Of a DNA stretch of 64,000 bases, positions 33,242 to 41,635 are shown piece after piece. Position numbers and translations under genes: made by a program. The notes under the pieces are model-generated. The model was not told where the DNA came from and did no database searches. It saw only the letters and a program-made list of their open reading frames with translations. The stretch lies in the NCBI RefSeq assembly GCF_018403285.1, contig NZ_BOSJ01000001.1:1-64000 (forward strand). The letters run 5' to 3'. The stretch is from Paenibacillus sp. J45TS6. GTDB lineage: Bacteria > Bacillota > Bacilli > Paenibacillales > Paenibacillaceae. Within the stretch, counting starts at the first letter, position 1, and every line of letters begins with the position of its first letter.

Positions 33242-34711
33242 GTGCTACCACAAACACTAAGTTATGACTTTGCTTTTACACAAGCAGCGATAGGTATGGC
33301 TCTCATTTCCTTAGATGGAACCATTCTAAATGCAAATCCGGCACTTTATGATCTCTTGGGATACACTCGGCCCGATATCATTTCATCTCCCCCTCTTCAT
33401 TTCATGGAAGACGACATTATTATTCATATCATTCAAGCGGGACAGTCCCTTCAATCTGATCATCGTACCCCCAGTCATACACAGTTCGAACAAGAATACG
33501 ATCATCCTTCAGGCCAAAAAGTTTCTCTTCGCATCCATGTTTCCATGGTTTTGGATAACAATCAAGTTCCTATACACTATTTGGCTCAATTTGAGAATAA
33601 CACGAAGATTAAATATATCGAAGAGCAGCTGCAGGTAGCGAAGACCGCTTTACATGATAATGAGAACTTTCTTCAACAGATGTTAGAAGAGCTTTCTCTC
33701 ACTGTGCTGATTACGAAACACGGAATTATTAAGTATGTGAATCCCGCTGGATTGCAATTGATCTGTGCTGAAAGTATGGATGAAATACTCGGGAAGAGTA
33801 CAGATCAGTTTGTAGATACCTCAAGTCAGAGTACTCTATTGGAACGTAGGGAAAATTATTATAATAACAAGGAATTAGGATCTGTTCGCTATCTAATCCG
33901 ATGCTTGAATGGACACAAGAAATATGTTGAAGGATTTTCATTACAGATTACCTTCAAAGGTCAAGATGCCATCATCGGAATCTTCAAAGATATCACAAAG
34001 CAAGAAGCAGAGAAAGAACGCACGATGCAATCTGAAAAGCTATCTACTGCCGGCCAATTAGCTGCGGGAATTGCCCATGAAATCCGTAATCCACTTACGG
34101 CAATCAATGGATTTATGAAACTGCTCCGCTCCTCTAAGGACAAGTCGGATCAATATATTTCGATTATTGAATCGGAGTTGAAACGTATTGAATTCATCGT
34201 GAATGAGCTGCTCGTCTTATCCAAGCCTCAAAGAAATCATACCAGTACACCCCTAAATGTAATTTCTTTAATAGATCAAGTAATTACATTAATGAATGGA
34301 CAAGCTTCTCTTAAAAACATCCAGATTGTTACACAATACCCTGATAGACCCTTCATTTTAATTATGGGTGTGGAGAATCAACTGAAGCAAGTATTCATTA
34401 ACTTACTTAAAAATGCACTGGAAGCGATGAATCATGGAGGAACGATCCATGTTTATCTCCAAGTCAATGATAACGAAGTCCAAATCCATGTTCAGGATCA
34501 AGGATACGGCATGACCAAGGATCAGATTGAGGCCCTAGGAAAACCTTTTTATACAACGAAAGATACAGGAACGGGCCTTGGTTTTATGATTACACAAAAT
34601 ATTATTCATAATCATGGCGGAGCAATTACAGTAGACAGCATTCTTGAGCAGGGTACCACTTTTACCGTATCTCTACCTAAGATCATGATTGCAGATAAAG
34701 AAGATCTATAA
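33242..34711 (+). CDS. PAS-PAS sensor histidine kinase (sporulation-kinase-like)
   Basis: The 489-residue kinase has no membrane segment. It has two PAS domains (about 9-115 and 135-245; entry FTQAAIGMALISLDGTILNANPAL), a HisKA domain with phospho-accepting His279 (AGIAHEIRNPLTAINGF), and a HATPase_c domain with N box VFINLLKNALEAM, G1 DQGYGM and G2 TGLGF. This matches the cytosolic KinA/KinE type that feeds Spo0F in sporulation. There is no response regulator beside it. The start is GTG at 33242, preceded by AGGAG. It is transcribed away from the TPR receptor gene with a 200-bp AT-rich spacer between them. Confidence 0.9.
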   Translation: MLPQTLSYDFAFTQAAIGMALISLDGTILNANPALYDLLGYTRPDIISSPPLHFMEDDIIIHIIQAGQSLQSDHRTPSHTQFEQEYDHPSGQKVSLRIHVSMVLDNNQVPIHYLAQFENNTKIKYIEEQLQVAKTALHDNENFLQQMLEELSLTVLITKHGIIKYVNPAGLQLICAESMDEILGKSTDQFVDTSSQSTLLERRENYYNNKELGSVRYLIRCLNGHKKYVEGFSLQITFKGQDAIIGIFKDITKQEAEKERTMQSEKLSTAGQLAAGIAHEIRNPLTAINGFMKLLRSSKDKSDQYISIIESELKRIEFIVNELLVLSKPQRNHTSTPLNVISLIDQVITLMNGQASLKNIQIVTQYPDRPFILIMGVENQLKQVFINLLKNALEAMNHGGTIHVYLQVNDNEVQIHVQDQGYGMTKDQIEALGKPFYTTKDTGTGLGFMITQNIIHNHGGAITVDSILEQGTTFTVSLPKIMIADKEDL

Positions 34712-34755
34712 TCTGTACAGTAAGAAACACTTATTCTACAACCGCTTACATAGAG

Positions 34756-34804
34756 AACTGTCTCAAGTTGTCCAAGTTTTGGATGTAACGAGACGGTTTT
34801 TTTT
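34756..34804 (+). terminator. Histidine kinase gene terminator
   Basis: AACTGTCTC / GAGACGGTT (one wobble) with an inner TCCAA/TTGGA pair, then TTTTTTTT. It lies about 45 bp past the kinase stop. Confidence 0.85.
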
Positions 34805-34985
34805 ATTTATTCCTATCTTTCTTTTCGAATGCCATCTATCTTGCATATAACAGTATCAACATATCGCCCAATCTTACCTGTTCCGCTCTGGACAAGGTAC
34901 TTTTAAAACCTCTTCTTCGTACAGTATCCTAACAGCAGGTAGATGTCCGTCTATCTTCCTAGTCGAACCGTAAGAGGTGAAAACT

Positions 34986-36467
34986 ATGCCAATAAAAAAT
35001 GGCACTCAGTATATCGAGCGAATAGATCAACAAAATTTAAACCTATGGTATCAAGGAAAAAGAATCACGGGACCTTACTCAAAGCACCCTTTGTTCAGCG
35101 GACTCATCAAAACACAGGCTGCATTATACGACTTACAGTGTGATTCTGAGTTTCAAGATGAAATGACTTATCCATCTCCACTCACGGGAGAACCTGTCGG
35201 GCTTTCTTTTCTCCCCCCTGTTCATCCAGATGATATCAAAAAGAGAAAACGCATGATGGACCTCTGGTCTGCGAAGCATCATGGTTTTTTGGGCCGCTCT
35301 CCAGACTATATGAATACAGCTCTCATGTCTTTATATACGGCAGCTGATATTTTAGAAGAGCATAACCCTGCTTACGCAACGAACCTTCGTAATTATTATA
35401 CTTACTGCAGAGAACATGATATCACTTTGTCTCACGCTTTTATTCAGCCATTCGCCAGTAAAGTGTCAGGACAAGTGGATTCGCTAGAGAATTCGATTAC
35501 AGCTAAAGTTATAGAAGTAAATGAAGAAGGTTTTATCATCAGCGGTGCCTTCATGATGGCAACACAAGGAGTCACTTGTGACGAAATGCTCGTATTTCCT
35601 ACGCCAACACTGTATCCTCTTGATGATAAAAATCCATATGCCTTTGCTTTTGCCATCCCCAATGATCTGAAAGGTATAACCTTTATTTGCCGAGAAAGCA
35701 ATACTTCCGAGTCTTTCTACAATCACCCGCTCAGTGCAAGATATGAAGAGATGGATACGCTTGTTATCTTCGACCGTGTACTTGTACCACATGACCGAAT
35801 GTTCTATTATGGCGATGAAAATGTCGGTTATCGTTTATTCAGTGATGGAAATTTCCATACTCATATCGGGCATCAAATTGTATCTCGGTATATAGCAAAA
35901 ACAGAATTCTTCCTCGGACTTGTAGAATCACTGGCACAAGAACAGAATGTAAGTTTTGATGCTAACATCATTGGTCAAACAGCGAAGATTATGACCATGC
36001 TTGAAACGTTTAAAGCTCTTAGAATTGCAGCAGAAGAAGGCGCAAAACAAAACAAGTATGGTTATTATGTTCCAGCATCAAGTCCTCTTCTTGCTTCCAG
36101 TATTCTGTTTCCGTCCTTCTATTTAGAAATGGTGGATATGATTCAGCGGCTAGGCTCTAGTGGTATTATTATGATTCCTTACGAAGAAGATCTTTCTTCA
36201 GAGGTTGGAAGCTATGTCTATGAGTATTTACACGGTCTGGAGTCCACATCTAAAGATCGTATCGCTCTATTCAGACTGGCATGGGAACTTGGAGCTGGCT
36301 CATTCGGGGGACGGCAAAGTCAGTTTGAGCGCTTCTTCTTCGGTAATGCTCAAACCGTCAATTTCCGGATGTTTAACAGTTACGACAACCATGAAGATTA
36401 TCAGCAGTTGATTCATGACTTCTTAGGAATAGAAAAGAAGAAAACAGATGACGAAGACGACCAATGA
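34986..36467 (+). CDS. HpaB-family 4-hydroxyphenylacetate 3-monooxygenase
   Basis: The 493-residue protein is the oxygenase (large) part of the two-component FADH2-dependent hydroxylases, as in B. subtilis YoaI. Seen: the N-terminal YIERIDQQNLNLWYQGKRI, HAFIQPFASK, VTCDEMLVFPTPTLYPLD and RVLVPHDRMFYYGDEN, and the C-terminal GAGSFGGRQSQFERFFFG. It needs reduced flavin from a separate reductase; no reductase gene is nearby. The ATG at 34986 has AGAGGTGA five bases away; a GTG at 34977 is less likely. It converges on the unknown gene at 36482 with only 14 bases between stops. Confidence 0.92.
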   Translation: MPIKNGTQYIERIDQQNLNLWYQGKRITGPYSKHPLFSGLIKTQAALYDLQCDSEFQDEMTYPSPLTGEPVGLSFLPPVHPDDIKKRKRMMDLWSAKHHGFLGRSPDYMNTALMSLYTAADILEEHNPAYATNLRNYYTYCREHDITLSHAFIQPFASKVSGQVDSLENSITAKVIEVNEEGFIISGAFMMATQGVTCDEMLVFPTPTLYPLDDKNPYAFAFAIPNDLKGITFICRESNTSESFYNHPLSARYEEMDTLVIFDRVLVPHDRMFYYGDENVGYRLFSDGNFHTHIGHQIVSRYIAKTEFFLGLVESLAQEQNVSFDANIIGQTAKIMTMLETFKALRIAAEEGAKQNKYGYYVPASSPLLASSILFPSFYLEMVDMIQRLGSSGIIMIPYEEDLSSEVGSYVYEYLHGLESTSKDRIALFRLAWELGAGSFGGRQSQFERFFFGNAQTVNFRMFNSYDNHEDYQQLIHDFLGIEKKKTDDEDDQ

Positions 36468-36481
36468 TTTGAAGTAAATGG

Positions 36482-37192
36482 TTATAGAACCAAAGAAATA
36501 GATTCCTTCGTCCTCCCCTCAGAACTACAGAGCGGGGATGCAAGCTTTATATAATCTAGTGCAAGAAAATAATCTTCATCGTTAGGCACATAGGTCTCTT
36601 TCTTCCCTTCCATCAGACAATCTACTTCAATAGAGTACGGAAGTTCCCCAAAAGCATGAACACAGAAAACCGTAGCAAGATGTTGATAAGCCTTAATAAC
36701 CTCAGGGTGATAAGAGACCATGTACTTGTGTATGGTTAATTGTGTAGCAGCATTCGTATCAAGCTGCCATGTGGCTTGAAATATAACAGATAAGTCCATT
36801 TGCAGCTCCGGAACAAAAATACTCAGCTCTTCAAAGAGCAGAGTCGGATATAAAAACTCTGCTCTTTGGGATAGCACTCGGGTAAGTTCATCCGTAACCT
36901 GGGATTTCACATGCCAATAATGGTCAGCAGAATCAAAATCAGAGATTTGCCTTGGCCAGCGTTTTTCAAGTAAATACGGAATAGACACTTCTCTACGAAC
37001 CTCGGGAAGAAGCGTATAATACTGATTCACAGCGTGACTGACCGCATACTGTACACGATGTCTCCAAACATACTTCTCAGGTATCATTTCATCCTTTCTG
37101 ATCCGGTTCCATGACTTCTCAGACCATAACATCTCTTCTAATTGATAGTCATTCAAAATCCTGTTCACCCTGCTATCAGGAGCATGTTCCAT
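36482..37192 (-). CDS. Hypothetical protein coupled to flavodoxin
   Basis: I do not recognise this 236-residue soluble protein. It is rich in Tyr, Trp, Glu and Arg, has no signal peptide or membrane segment, and looks mainly helical. Landmarks are MLWSEKSWNRIRKDE, KYVWRHRVQYAVSHAVNQYYTLL and a Cys/Ser-containing C-terminus. Its start overlaps the flavodoxin stop by 17 bases, and GGAAG at the end of flavodoxin is its ribosome site. The two are therefore made from one iron-controlled transcript. A role in iron limitation or in a flavodoxin-dependent reaction is inferred only from this arrangement. Confidence 0.75.
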   Translation of the reverse strand: MEHAPDSRVNRILNDYQLEEMLWSEKSWNRIRKDEMIPEKYVWRHRVQYAVSHAVNQYYTLLPEVRREVSIPYLLEKRWPRQISDFDSADHYWHVKSQVTDELTRVLSQRAEFLYPTLLFEELSIFVPELQMDLSVIFQATWQLDTNAATQLTIHKYMVSYHPEVIKAYQHLATVFCVHAFGELPYSIEVDCLMEGKKETYVPNDEDYFLALDYIKLASPLCSSEGRTKESISLVL

Positions 37193-37658
37193 TCTGTACT
37201 TCCTCCTTCATCATACTAGCTAAACGATTCGCAAAACGCGTTCCGAACGCGCGGCAATCGTTTTTTTCTTCATCTAAAGGACTATATTCGATCTTCAATG
37301 ACGACTCCATGATCACTGCGCCTCGTTCCTTAACCTTCGCCTCTGCGGTATCAACTGCTCCGCAGAATAAATCATATGAAGTATCCCCGCTTCCAAAGAG
37401 AGAAACGGGGTATCCTGTAAGATCCACTTCATCAAGTTCCTCATAGAAATCTAAGAATTCATCTGGTAAATCCCCGTCTCCCCACGTGTATAGTCCAATC
37501 AGTGACCCGTCATAATTCAGCATTTCATCAGCCCTGCACTCTTCAGCCGTCTTCAGAACTGCTGTATGGCCTTGTTTTTTTATTCCTTCCGCAATTAATT
37601 CTGCAATTTCCTCTGTGTTTCCCGTTAAACTTGCATATACAATCAAGATGTTAGCCAT
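37176..37658 (-). CDS. Flavodoxin
   Basis: The 160-residue flavodoxin carries FMN and replaces ferredoxin as electron carrier. The phosphate-binding loop SLTGNTEE (10-17) follows strand NILIVYA. The later SLFGSGDTSYDLFCGAVD and the YTWGDGDLPDEF loops bind the isoalloxazine ring. It is a short-chain type close to YkuN/YkuP. A strong Fur box covers its promoter, so it is probably made when iron is scarce. It is first in a two-gene unit with the unknown gene at 36482. Confidence 0.93.
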   Translation of the reverse strand: MANILIVYASLTGNTEEIAELIAEGIKKQGHTAVLKTAEECRADEMLNYDGSLIGLYTWGDGDLPDEFLDFYEELDEVDLTGYPVSLFGSGDTSYDLFCGAVDTAEAKVKERGAVIMESSLKIEYSPLDEEKNDCRAFGTRFANRLASMMKEEVQNGTCS

Positions 37659-37692
37659 AGCAATATCCCTCGCTTTATCATGTTATTGCCTC

Positions 37693-37722
37693 ATCATATT
37701 TGATAATGATTATCATTGTCAA
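37693..37722 (-). promoter_or_regulatory. Flavodoxin promoter with Fur box
   Basis: A -35 TTGACA (37717-37722) and -10 TATGAT (37693-37698) have an 18-bp spacer. The plus-strand GATAATGATTATCATTGTC (37702-37720) matches the 19-bp Fur box GATAATGATTATCATTATC at 18 of 19 bases and covers the spacer and -35. Confidence 0.9.
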
Positions 37723-37760
37723 TGTATTAATTCTGTTTTCTTTATCGCCTTTGTAGATGC

Positions 37761-37794
37761 AAAAAAATACGCCTTCAAAACTGAAGACGTATTT
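37761..37794 (-). terminator. Terminator of the winged-helix membrane protein gene
   Basis: AAATACGTCTTCA / TGAAGGCGTATTT around a 4-base loop is followed by TTTTTT on the minus strand. It isolates the flavodoxin promoter from upstream reading. Confidence 0.85.
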
Positions 37795-37856
37795 TCATAT
37801 TTGGTTTCCTTACTTTTCTATGTAAGTCGAAAGGGTTTCCCTCTTTGGCTCCGCCA

Positions 37857-38270
37857 CTATACTCTTTCAGCGGAAAGTTTCTGTTCTTTCGTTAACAACG
37901 GTTCAAATTCATATACCCATACTCCGTTATCAGCAACTTTTATTTTTACGAGTCCTTTTTTACGCAATTCTTCTAGAACCTGCTCTGCCGTTTTCTGATC
38001 CATCTCTGTATACAATACAATTTCGGAGATCGTAAGCAGCTGATCCTGCTCCATAGCGAGCATTAAGAGTTGCTTTTCCATCCTCCTATTTTTCGTTTTC
38101 TTCATACGAGATTGTTCATATAATCCCATGCTGAGGGGAAGTACGCCAAAGATCAGAAACCCGAAATCAAGCCCTGAATGATATACGTTAAAGGAATAGA
38201 TATATAGTAAAATCGAAAACAAACCAAGACTAATGAGCGTCCATAAAATCCAAACTTTGCTGTTTCCCAT
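37857..38270 (-). CDS. Small membrane protein with C-terminal winged-helix-like domain
   Basis: The 137-residue protein has two N-terminal hydrophobic spans (about 7-27 and 34-50), a short basic loop (RMKKTKNRRMEKQ), and a C-terminal domain that looks like a winged helix. The domain reads TISEIVLYTEMDQKTAEQVLEELRKKGLVKI, then a two-strand wing VADNGVWVYEF. Such membrane-tethered winged helices occur in Firmicutes without known roles; a DNA contact is possible but unproven. AAGGAGGAG precedes the ATG. It is monocistronic. Confidence 0.78.
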   Translation of the reverse strand: MGNSKVWILWTLISLGLFSILLYIYSFNVYHSGLDFGFLIFGVLPLSMGLYEQSRMKKTKNRRMEKQLLMLAMEQDQLLTISEIVLYTEMDQKTAEQVLEELRKKGLVKIKVADNGVWVYEFEPLLTKEQKLSAERV

Positions 38271-38443
38271 GGTTCTCCTCCTTCTTCCTATATCATAAGT
38301 TTACCCAAAAAAAGCGAATCAGACCATTTCTTCAGGGAATTCGTTTTGTTTTTTCCGCAGTATTCCGTGGAATACTGGCATGAAAACATAGAATTGTTGT
38401 ACAATAGTATCTAAATGTTAAAAACGAAGGATGGATTAATTAC

Positions 38444-39307
38444 ATGTACGCAGCTCAAGATTGGAAAGACTATGAAGTTATTGATACTGGCGGCGGAGAG
38501 AAATTGGAACGCTGGGGAGATATCATCCTTAGAAGACCCGATCCGCAAATTATTTGGCCCCTAAAAAAAGAGACCGGTGCATGGCGCGATGTGCATGGTC
38601 ATTATCATCGCAGTTCTTCTGGCGGAGGAAACTGGGATATGAAAAAACCGATCCCGGACCGCTGGACGATTTCTTACGATCAGCTTAAATTTTATATTAA
38701 ACCTACGAGTTTTAAACATACAGGTTTGTTTCCAGAACAAGCAGCCAACTGGCGCTGGATGATGGACAAGATTCAAAATGCAGGAAGACCTATTTCCGTG
38801 CTGAACCTGTTTGCTTATACAGGTGGAGCTACTGTTGCTTCTGCCTATGCAGGTGCAAGTGTCGTTCACGTAGACGCTGCAAAAGGTATGGTGCAATGGG
38901 CTAAAGAAAACGTTCAGCTCTCCGGCCTCGCAGATCGCCCGGTTCGATTCATAACAGATGACGTATTTAAGTTTGTACAACGTGAAAAGCGCCGCGGAAA
39001 CCGTTATGATGCGATTATTATGGATCCTCCATCCTATGGACGCGGTCCAAACGGGGAAACTTGGAAGCTGGAACAAAATCTCTATCCATTCCTTGAATCT
39101 TGCACCGAAATTTTGTCGGATAACCCATTGTTTATGCTGATTAACTCCTATACAACAGGAATCTCTCCTACGGTTCTATCCAACATGCTGAACATGACAA
39201 TGACGGATAAGTATGGCGGTAAAATATCAGCAGGTGAGATCGGTCTACCGATTACGAAATCCGGTATGACTCTGCCGTGCGGTATACTGGGACGCTGGGA
39301 ATCATAA
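38444..39307 (+). CDS. Class I SAM-dependent methyltransferase (RlmI/RlmK-like)
   Basis: The 287-residue protein has a short N-terminal domain and a Rossmann methyltransferase domain. Visible: ISVLNLFAYTGGATVASAYAG (SAM-binding motif I), VVHVDAA (motif II), and IIMDPPSYGRG, the DPPSY motif of rRNA methyltransferases related to RlmI and the C-terminal half of RlmL. The target base is not predictable. It ends directly next to the RluA-type gene (no gap), so they are co-translated and may act on the same RNA. Confidence 0.88.
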   Translation: MYAAQDWKDYEVIDTGGGEKLERWGDIILRRPDPQIIWPLKKETGAWRDVHGHYHRSSSGGGNWDMKKPIPDRWTISYDQLKFYIKPTSFKHTGLFPEQAANWRWMMDKIQNAGRPISVLNLFAYTGGATVASAYAGASVVHVDAAKGMVQWAKENVQLSGLADRPVRFITDDVFKFVQREKRRGNRYDAIIMDPPSYGRGPNGETWKLEQNLYPFLESCTEILSDNPLFMLINSYTTGISPTVLSNMLNMTMTDKYGGKISAGEIGLPITKSGMTLPCGILGRWES

Positions 39308-40042
39308 ATGATGGTACATGGTCATAATTTACCTCCTATCACCATTCTTTACGAGGACAATCACCTATTAGGTGTCGAGAAGATCGTTAATGTCCCTACA
39401 CAGGCAGATGTATCGGGTGATATGGACATGCTGAATCTGCTAAAAGAAGATATAAAAATCAGGTTTAACAAACCCGGTAATGTTTATCTTGGTCTTGTTC
39501 ACCGATTGGACAGACCCGTTGGAGGTGCTATGATTTTTGCAAAAACCTCTAAAGCGGCTTCCCGACTTTCGGATGCAGTTCGGACCAGAAAATTTGATAA
39601 GACCTATGTAGCTGTTGTTCATGGTCATCCCCCTGCCCGCCAGGGTAGACTCGAACATACTTTACTCAAGGATGAGAAGACAAATATCGTTAAGGCTGTT
39701 CCTAAAGGAACACCAGGCGGTAAAGATGCTGTGCTTGACTACTATGTATTAGGCCAAAATGATCATTACAGCTTAATTCAAGTCGTTCTCCATACAGGGA
39801 GATCCCATCAAATTAGAGTACAGTGTAAAGAAATGGGCTGTCCTTTATATGGGGATCAGAAGTATGGTTCCTCTGTAAATAAGCCCGGGCAGCAACTCTC
39901 CTTATGGTCTTGTTCTGTCGGTTTCCCTCATCCGGTAACGAAAGAATATGTTCAGCTTATCTCGATTCCACCAAGAGAATATCCTTGGAGTGAATGGCAA
40001 GAAAGTATATATCAAAGTGCCGCACGTCAGCCCTTTGTTTAA
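39308..40042 (+). CDS. RluA-family pseudouridine synthase
   Basis: The 244-residue enzyme converts uridines in rRNA or tRNA to pseudouridine. The catalytic Asp lies in VHRLDRPVGGAMIFAKTSKAASRLSD; also seen are EKIVNVPTQ near the N-terminus and HTGRSHQIRVQ and YGDQKYG. There is no S4 domain, so it is the short RluA type. The ATG follows the methyltransferase stop at once, with an ATG in the next codon as well. A terminator follows. Confidence 0.92.
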   Translation: MMVHGHNLPPITILYEDNHLLGVEKIVNVPTQADVSGDMDMLNLLKEDIKIRFNKPGNVYLGLVHRLDRPVGGAMIFAKTSKAASRLSDAVRTRKFDKTYVAVVHGHPPARQGRLEHTLLKDEKTNIVKAVPKGTPGGKDAVLDYYVLGQNDHYSLIQVVLHTGRSHQIRVQCKEMGCPLYGDQKYGSSVNKPGQQLSLWSCSVGFPHPVTKEYVQLISIPPREYPWSEWQESIYQSAARQPFV

Positions 40043-40053
40043 AAGTAATCAAC

Positions 40054-40087
40054 AAAAAACCGCTCTGCATTAGCAGAACGGTTTTTT
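40054..40087. terminator. Shared bidirectional terminator
   Basis: AAAAAACCG-TCTGC / GCAGA-CGGTTTTTT lies between the convergent rluA-type and MFS transporter genes. It has T runs on both strands. Confidence 0.88.
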
Positions 40088-40096
40088 GTTTAGCTT

Positions 40097-41626
40097 TTAA
40101 TTTGATTGACTTGTGCTAACTTCCGGCTTACCCACAGGAAACCCTTTACTATCCTTAGGAACAGACTTTTTAATGAAGAAAGCAAGAACAAGAGCCACTA
40201 CAGTAAGAACGGCAGCAATGATAAAGGCAAAATTAATACCATGAATACTAGCTTGCGCCAGTACTTGCGGAGATTCTTGTGCCAATTTTCCAACGGCTGC
40301 TGGGTCATTCATATTTACACCAGCTTGATCAAAAACATATTGTTTGAGCGAGCTGCTATAAATGGTTACGAAAACGGCTGTACCAATCGCACCAAATACC
40401 GTACGCATCGTATTTAACATAACCGTACCATGCGCGTTTAACTTTTGCGGAATATCATTAAGCGCTGCCGTCTGAATTGGCATCATAAGCAGTGACATAC
40501 CAAACATACGGAATGTATACATCAGGATCAAATGATTATAGGAAGTGTCCATCGTTAATTTACTGAATTCATAGGTTGTCACTGCGGTGATTACCAAACC
40601 AATAATACTCAACCACTTGGCACCAAACTTATCAAATAATCCACCAGTAATCGGAGACATAATCCCCATTACAATCGCACCCGGTAACATGAGGAGACCG
40701 GAATCAAATGCACTGATACCGCGTGTGTTCTGTAGATAAATAGGAAGCAAAATCATACCTGAAAACATCGCCATATTCACTACAACGAGAATTACCGTAT
40801 TCAAGGAATACATGCTGTTCTTAAATACACGGAACTCGAGTAACGGAGTTTCTAGTTTGAACTGTCTTAAGATAAAGATGAGCAATGCAATTGCACCAAC
40901 AACAAGACAGGAGATGACAACCGGGTCTCCCCAGCCTTTTGAACCAGCATCACTGAATCCATATAGTAAACCACCAAATCCCAATGTAGATAAAACAACA
41001 GAAACCATATCAAGCTTAGGATTACTAGTAGCAGTTACATTTTTCACGAAACGCATACCAATAAGTATGGAGATGATCGCAATCGGAAGAATAATCCAGA
41101 ATAAAGTTCTCCAATCGTAATTTTCAACAATATAACCCGAAAGTGTAGGACCAATAGCCGGAGCTAAGATCATGGCAATCCCGATGGTCCCCATTGCTCT
41201 TCCCCGTTGTTCTATTGGGAAAATGTTGAGAACCACAACGTTAAGCAAAGGCATCATAATACCTGCGCCCGCTGCTTGAATAACACGTCCTGTCATCAGA
41301 ACAGCAAAATTAGGGCTTATGCCACATAACAGGGTACCGATCGTAAATAGACTCATACCCGTAATAAAGATTTGTCTGGTGGTGAATTTAGCCATCAGAT
41401 AGGCAGTCACCGGCATTAATACACCATTAACAAGCATAAACCCGGTAGACAACCATTGTACAGTCGTTTCTGTAATATTCAGGCTTCCCATAATACTAGG
41501 CAATGCAACGTTAAGCAATGTTTGGTTCAAAAATGCAACAAACGCACCTAGCAGCATTGCAAATAAAATGGGACCTTTCTTTACTTCTCCAGCACTAGAA
41601 GGCTGGTTCGCAGCAATACTACTCAT
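40097..41626 (-). CDS. DHA2-family (EmrB/QacA-like) MFS efflux transporter
   Basis: The 509-residue membrane protein has about 14 predicted helices and the DHA2 marks: FLNQTLLNVALPSIMGSL (helix 1), WLSTGFMLVNGVLMPVTAYLM (helix 2), and motif C GRVIQAAGAGIMMPL. It exports drugs or other hydrophobic compounds by proton antiport. It is the second gene of an operon with the MarR regulator (nine bases between them), which carries a palindromic operator. This is a typical MarR-controlled multidrug pump; the inducer and substrates are unknown. Confidence 0.93.
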   Translation of the reverse strand: MSSIAANQPSSAGEVKKGPILFAMLLGAFVAFLNQTLLNVALPSIMGSLNITETTVQWLSTGFMLVNGVLMPVTAYLMAKFTTRQIFITGMSLFTIGTLLCGISPNFAVLMTGRVIQAAGAGIMMPLLNVVVLNIFPIEQRGRAMGTIGIAMILAPAIGPTLSGYIVENYDWRTLFWIILPIAIISILIGMRFVKNVTATSNPKLDMVSVVLSTLGFGGLLYGFSDAGSKGWGDPVVISCLVVGAIALLIFILRQFKLETPLLEFRVFKNSMYSLNTVILVVVNMAMFSGMILLPIYLQNTRGISAFDSGLLMLPGAIVMGIMSPITGGLFDKFGAKWLSIIGLVITAVTTYEFSKLTMDTSYNHLILMYTFRMFGMSLLMMPIQTAALNDIPQKLNAHGTVMLNTMRTVFGAIGTAVFVTIYSSSLKQYVFDQAGVNMNDPAAVGKLAQESPQVLAQASIHGINFAFIIAAVLTVVALVLAFFIKKSVPKDSKGFPVGKPEVSTSQSN

Positions 41627-41635
41627 AAAAATAAA

